NCBI GenBank assembly: GCA_022448315.1
Contig: JAKVCA010000004.1
Coordinates: forward strand, 21,495 to 85,494
DNA length: 64,000 bases
Source: Pirellulaceae bacterium
GTDB taxonomy: Bacteria > Planctomycetota > Planctomycetia > Pirellulales > Pirellulaceae
Direction: 5' to 3'
The notes below the pieces were generated by a model. It did not search any database and was not told where the DNA came from. It saw only the letters and a list, made by a program, of their open reading frames with translations. Made by a program: the position numbers and the translations under genes. Below are positions 62,093 through 64,000 of the stretch, one piece after another (within the stretch, counting starts at the first letter, position 1; every line of letters starts with the position of its first letter).

Positions 62093-62248
62093 CGTAACGA
62101 CACTCAACCACTTCGGCCCCGTCTGGCGACTTGTACCGTTCCACAGGGTTCCCCGAGGCATTGCGGGAGCAAAACGCCAAAAGTTCTCGAAAGCCTATCT
62201 CCCTTTGACCTACCCCTCGAGCAGCCCATTCAAGCTTCTGAACTGCGG

Positions 62249-64000
62249 CTAACGGCGCCGCTGGAGAATCACGGTCGATAGGGGTGGCAGCGTGACACTG
62301 AGTGAGTGCGGTCGGTCCTGAGCCGGTTTTGCCTCGGTCTCCATGCCAAGTGGATTGCCGACGTTGCTCCCCGCGTAGCAACCGGCATCACTATTAAGAA
62401 TCTCCTCATAGTGTCCGGGGAGGTCGACACCGATTTGATAATGCTGTCGAACCACGGGTGTAAAGTTGCAGCAGACAATCAGGGGCTCGCCCCCCCTTTT
62501 GGATTTTCGCAGAAAAACGAGGACACTCTCATCTCGATTCTGGCAATCGACCCACTCAAAACCTTCTTTCGAAAAATCGAGCTCATGCAATGCCGGGTCT
62601 TTGACATACAGTCGATTCAAATCGGCGACCAGACGCTGCAGGCCTTCATGATGCTCCCATTGCAGCAGGTTCCATTGCAGAGATTCGTTGTGATTCCATT
62701 CATCCCACTGGCCAATCTCCCCACCCATGAAAAGCAACTTTTTTCCCGGGTGCGTCCACATGTATCCATAAAGCAGACGGAGATTCGCAAACTTTTGCCA
62801 GAGGTCTCCTGGCATCTGCCCCACAAGTGAACGTTTGCCATGCACCACCTCATCATGTGAAAGTGGCAACATGAAGTTCTCGGTGAACGCATAGACAATG
62901 GAGAACGTCAGTCCGTCATGATGATGCTGTCGGTGAATCGGCTCGTTTCTCATATACCGAAGCGAGTCATTCATCCAACCCATATTCCATTTGATGCTGA
63001 ATCCGAGTCCCCCTTCGTAAGTCGGACGTGAAACGCCTTCCCACGCCGTCGACTCTTCGGCAATCGTCAGCACACCCGGGTACTCTCTGTGTACGGTCTC
63101 GTTGAATTCCTTCAGAAAATCGATCGCGCCGAGATTTTCACGTCCACCATGCACGTTGGGAATCCACTCCCCTTCTTTGCGGCTGTAGTCCAAGTACAGC
63201 ATCGAGGCCACAGCATCGACTCGGACACCATCGATGTGATATTGATCCATCCAGAACAGGGCGCTGGCAATTAAGAAGTTCTTAATCTCGTTGCGACCGT
63301 AGTTGAAAATCAGGGTTCCCCAATCGGGATGCTCCCCTTGCCGTGGATCTTCATGTTCATAGAGGGCCGTTCCGTCAAATCGCCTCAAACCATGATCATC
63401 TTTTGGAAAATGAGCGGGGACCCAATCGAGAATGACCCCGATCCCATGTTGATGACAGTAGTCCACAAAGTACTTGAAGTCCTCTGGCGAACCATAACGG
63501 CTCGTCGCGGCGAAATAGCCGGTCGCCTGATAGCCCCAACTTCCTGTAAAAGGATGCTCGTTGATCGGCATCAATTCCAGATGCGTGAAGCCCATTTGTT
63601 GGCAGTACTCCACCAATTCATGGGCCAAGTCACGATAGTTCTTCCAGCCATGAAGCCGTTGCTCATCTTGACGCCAACTTCCAAGATGAACCTCGTAAAT
63701 CGAGATGGGTTCCTGCAAATAATCGGATGCGGCCCGGCGATCTAACCACGCTTGATCCTGCCACTGAAAATCATTGAGATCCGAAACGATACTGGCGGTG
63801 TTGGGGGGAACCTCTGCCTGAAAGGCAAATGGATCTGCCTTTTCGACGCTGCCTCCATCAGCCTGATTGACGCGATACTTGTAACGTGTTCCGGGTTCCA
63901 GAGCCGGCACGAACAACTCCCAGACACCGATGGCAGCGTGCTTTCGCATGGGATGCCGCAAAGCATCCCATTGATTGAAGTCTCCAATTACGCTGACGCT
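62249..64000 (-). CDS. glgB: 1,4-alpha-glucan branching enzyme, 5' end cut by window edge
   Basis: The C-terminal 583 residues of GlgB, which makes the alpha-1,6 branches of glycogen. The frame is open to the window edge, with [16 protein letters not shown] (CBM48 domain) at the start, so it continues upstream. The GH13 motifs are complete: [11 protein letters not shown], the nucleophile block [14 protein letters not shown], the general acid block TIAEESTAW and [12 protein letters not shown]. The usual C-terminal beta domain ends with STVILQRRR. It is intracellular. Confidence 0.95.
   Translation of the reverse strand, partial: SVSVIGDFNQWDALRHPMRKHAAIGVWELFVPALEPGTRYKYRVNQADGGSVEKADPFAFQAEVPPNTASIVSDLNDFQWQDQAWLDRRAASDYLQEPISIYEVHLGSWRQDEQRLHGWKNYRDLAHELVEYCQQMGFTHLELMPINEHPFTGSWGYQATGYFAATSRYGSPEDFKYFVDYCHQHGIGVILDWVPAHFPKDDHGLRRFDGTALYEHEDPRQGEHPDWGTLIFNYGRNEIKNFLIASALFWMDQYHIDGVRVDAVASMLYLDYSRKEGEWIPNVHGGRENLGAIDFLKEFNETVHREYPGVLTIAEESTAWEGVSRPTYEGGLGFSIKWNMGWMNDSLRYMRNEPIHRQHHHDGLTFSIVYAFTENFMLPLSHDEVVHGKRSLVGQMPGDLWQKFANLRLLYGYMWTHPGKKLLFMGGEIGQWDEWNHNESLQWNLLQWEHHEGLQRLVADLNRLYVKDPALHELDFSKEGFEWVDCQNRDESVLVFLRKSKRGGEPLIVCCNFTPVVRQHYQIGVDLPGHYEEILNSDAGCYAGSNVGNPLGMETEAKPAQDRPHSLSVTLPPLSTVILQRRR

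Overview
The window reads as a chromosomal segment of a planctomycete. The evidence is the cluster of families largely confined to, or expanded in, Planctomycetota. These are a DUF1501 protein with a Tat signal, a DUF1549/DUF1553 protein, a planctomycete-type cytochrome c domain fused to WD40 repeats, a DUF1080 protein, a prepeptidase C-terminal (PPC) protein, and several Zn-ribbon, HEAT or DUF1570-like surface proteins. They sit beside ordinary bacterial housekeeping genes. No rRNA, tRNA, insertion sequence, integrase or CRISPR array was recognised, and genes at both window edges are cut. All assignments come from reading the translated sequence; no database search was run.

Layout. 1-3.3 kb: end of a sugar-nucleotide epimerase, a secreted DUF1080 protein, tRNA adenosine deaminase tadA, an AT-rich gap and a small conserved-looking protein with its own terminator. 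3.4-6.4 kb (minus): nitroreductase, ispD, tyrS. 6.7-12.9 kb: secreted M16 peptidase, TrmH-family methyltransferase, a probable 33-residue membrane microprotein, a membrane-anchored HtrA-like protease and a thioredoxin-like protein. 13.5-19 kb (plus): front half of a Tad/Flp pilus locus (flp pilin, prepilin peptidase, cpaB, secretin cpaC, cpaE), closed by a terminator before any cpaF/tadBC gene. 19-28.3 kb (minus): four-gene DUF1501, PPC, DUF1549/1553, cytochrome-WD40-coiled-coil cassette. 28.6-36.8 kb: fxsA-like gene, rsgA, a Zn-ribbon membrane protein, a secreted cysteine-rich repeat protein, a VIT/vWA protein and a HEAT-repeat protein.

36.7-51.4 kb is a long minus-strand run. It holds the rplY, pth, rpsF, ssb, rplI, dnaB translation and replication cluster (without rpsR between ssb and rplI), then leuB, an SDR oxidoreductase, an LRR-like small protein, a MoxR/DUF58 pair, an enolase-superfamily enzyme, an ABC ATPase, proA and a lone fliM. 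51.6-64 kb: a solitary GroES-like protein, a coupled pair of cell-envelope genes (DUF1570-like lipoprotein and a secreted protein), a solute-binding lipoprotein, topA with a lysine-repeat tail, a membrane-anchored SurA/PpiD-like protein with an acidic linker, and the 3' part of glgB.

The most distinctive parts are the 9.3-kb DUF1501-to-cytochrome cassette, the cysteine-rich modular secreted protein, the truncated Tad locus and several short ORFs with good ribosome binding sites. Most other genes have clear housekeeping roles.
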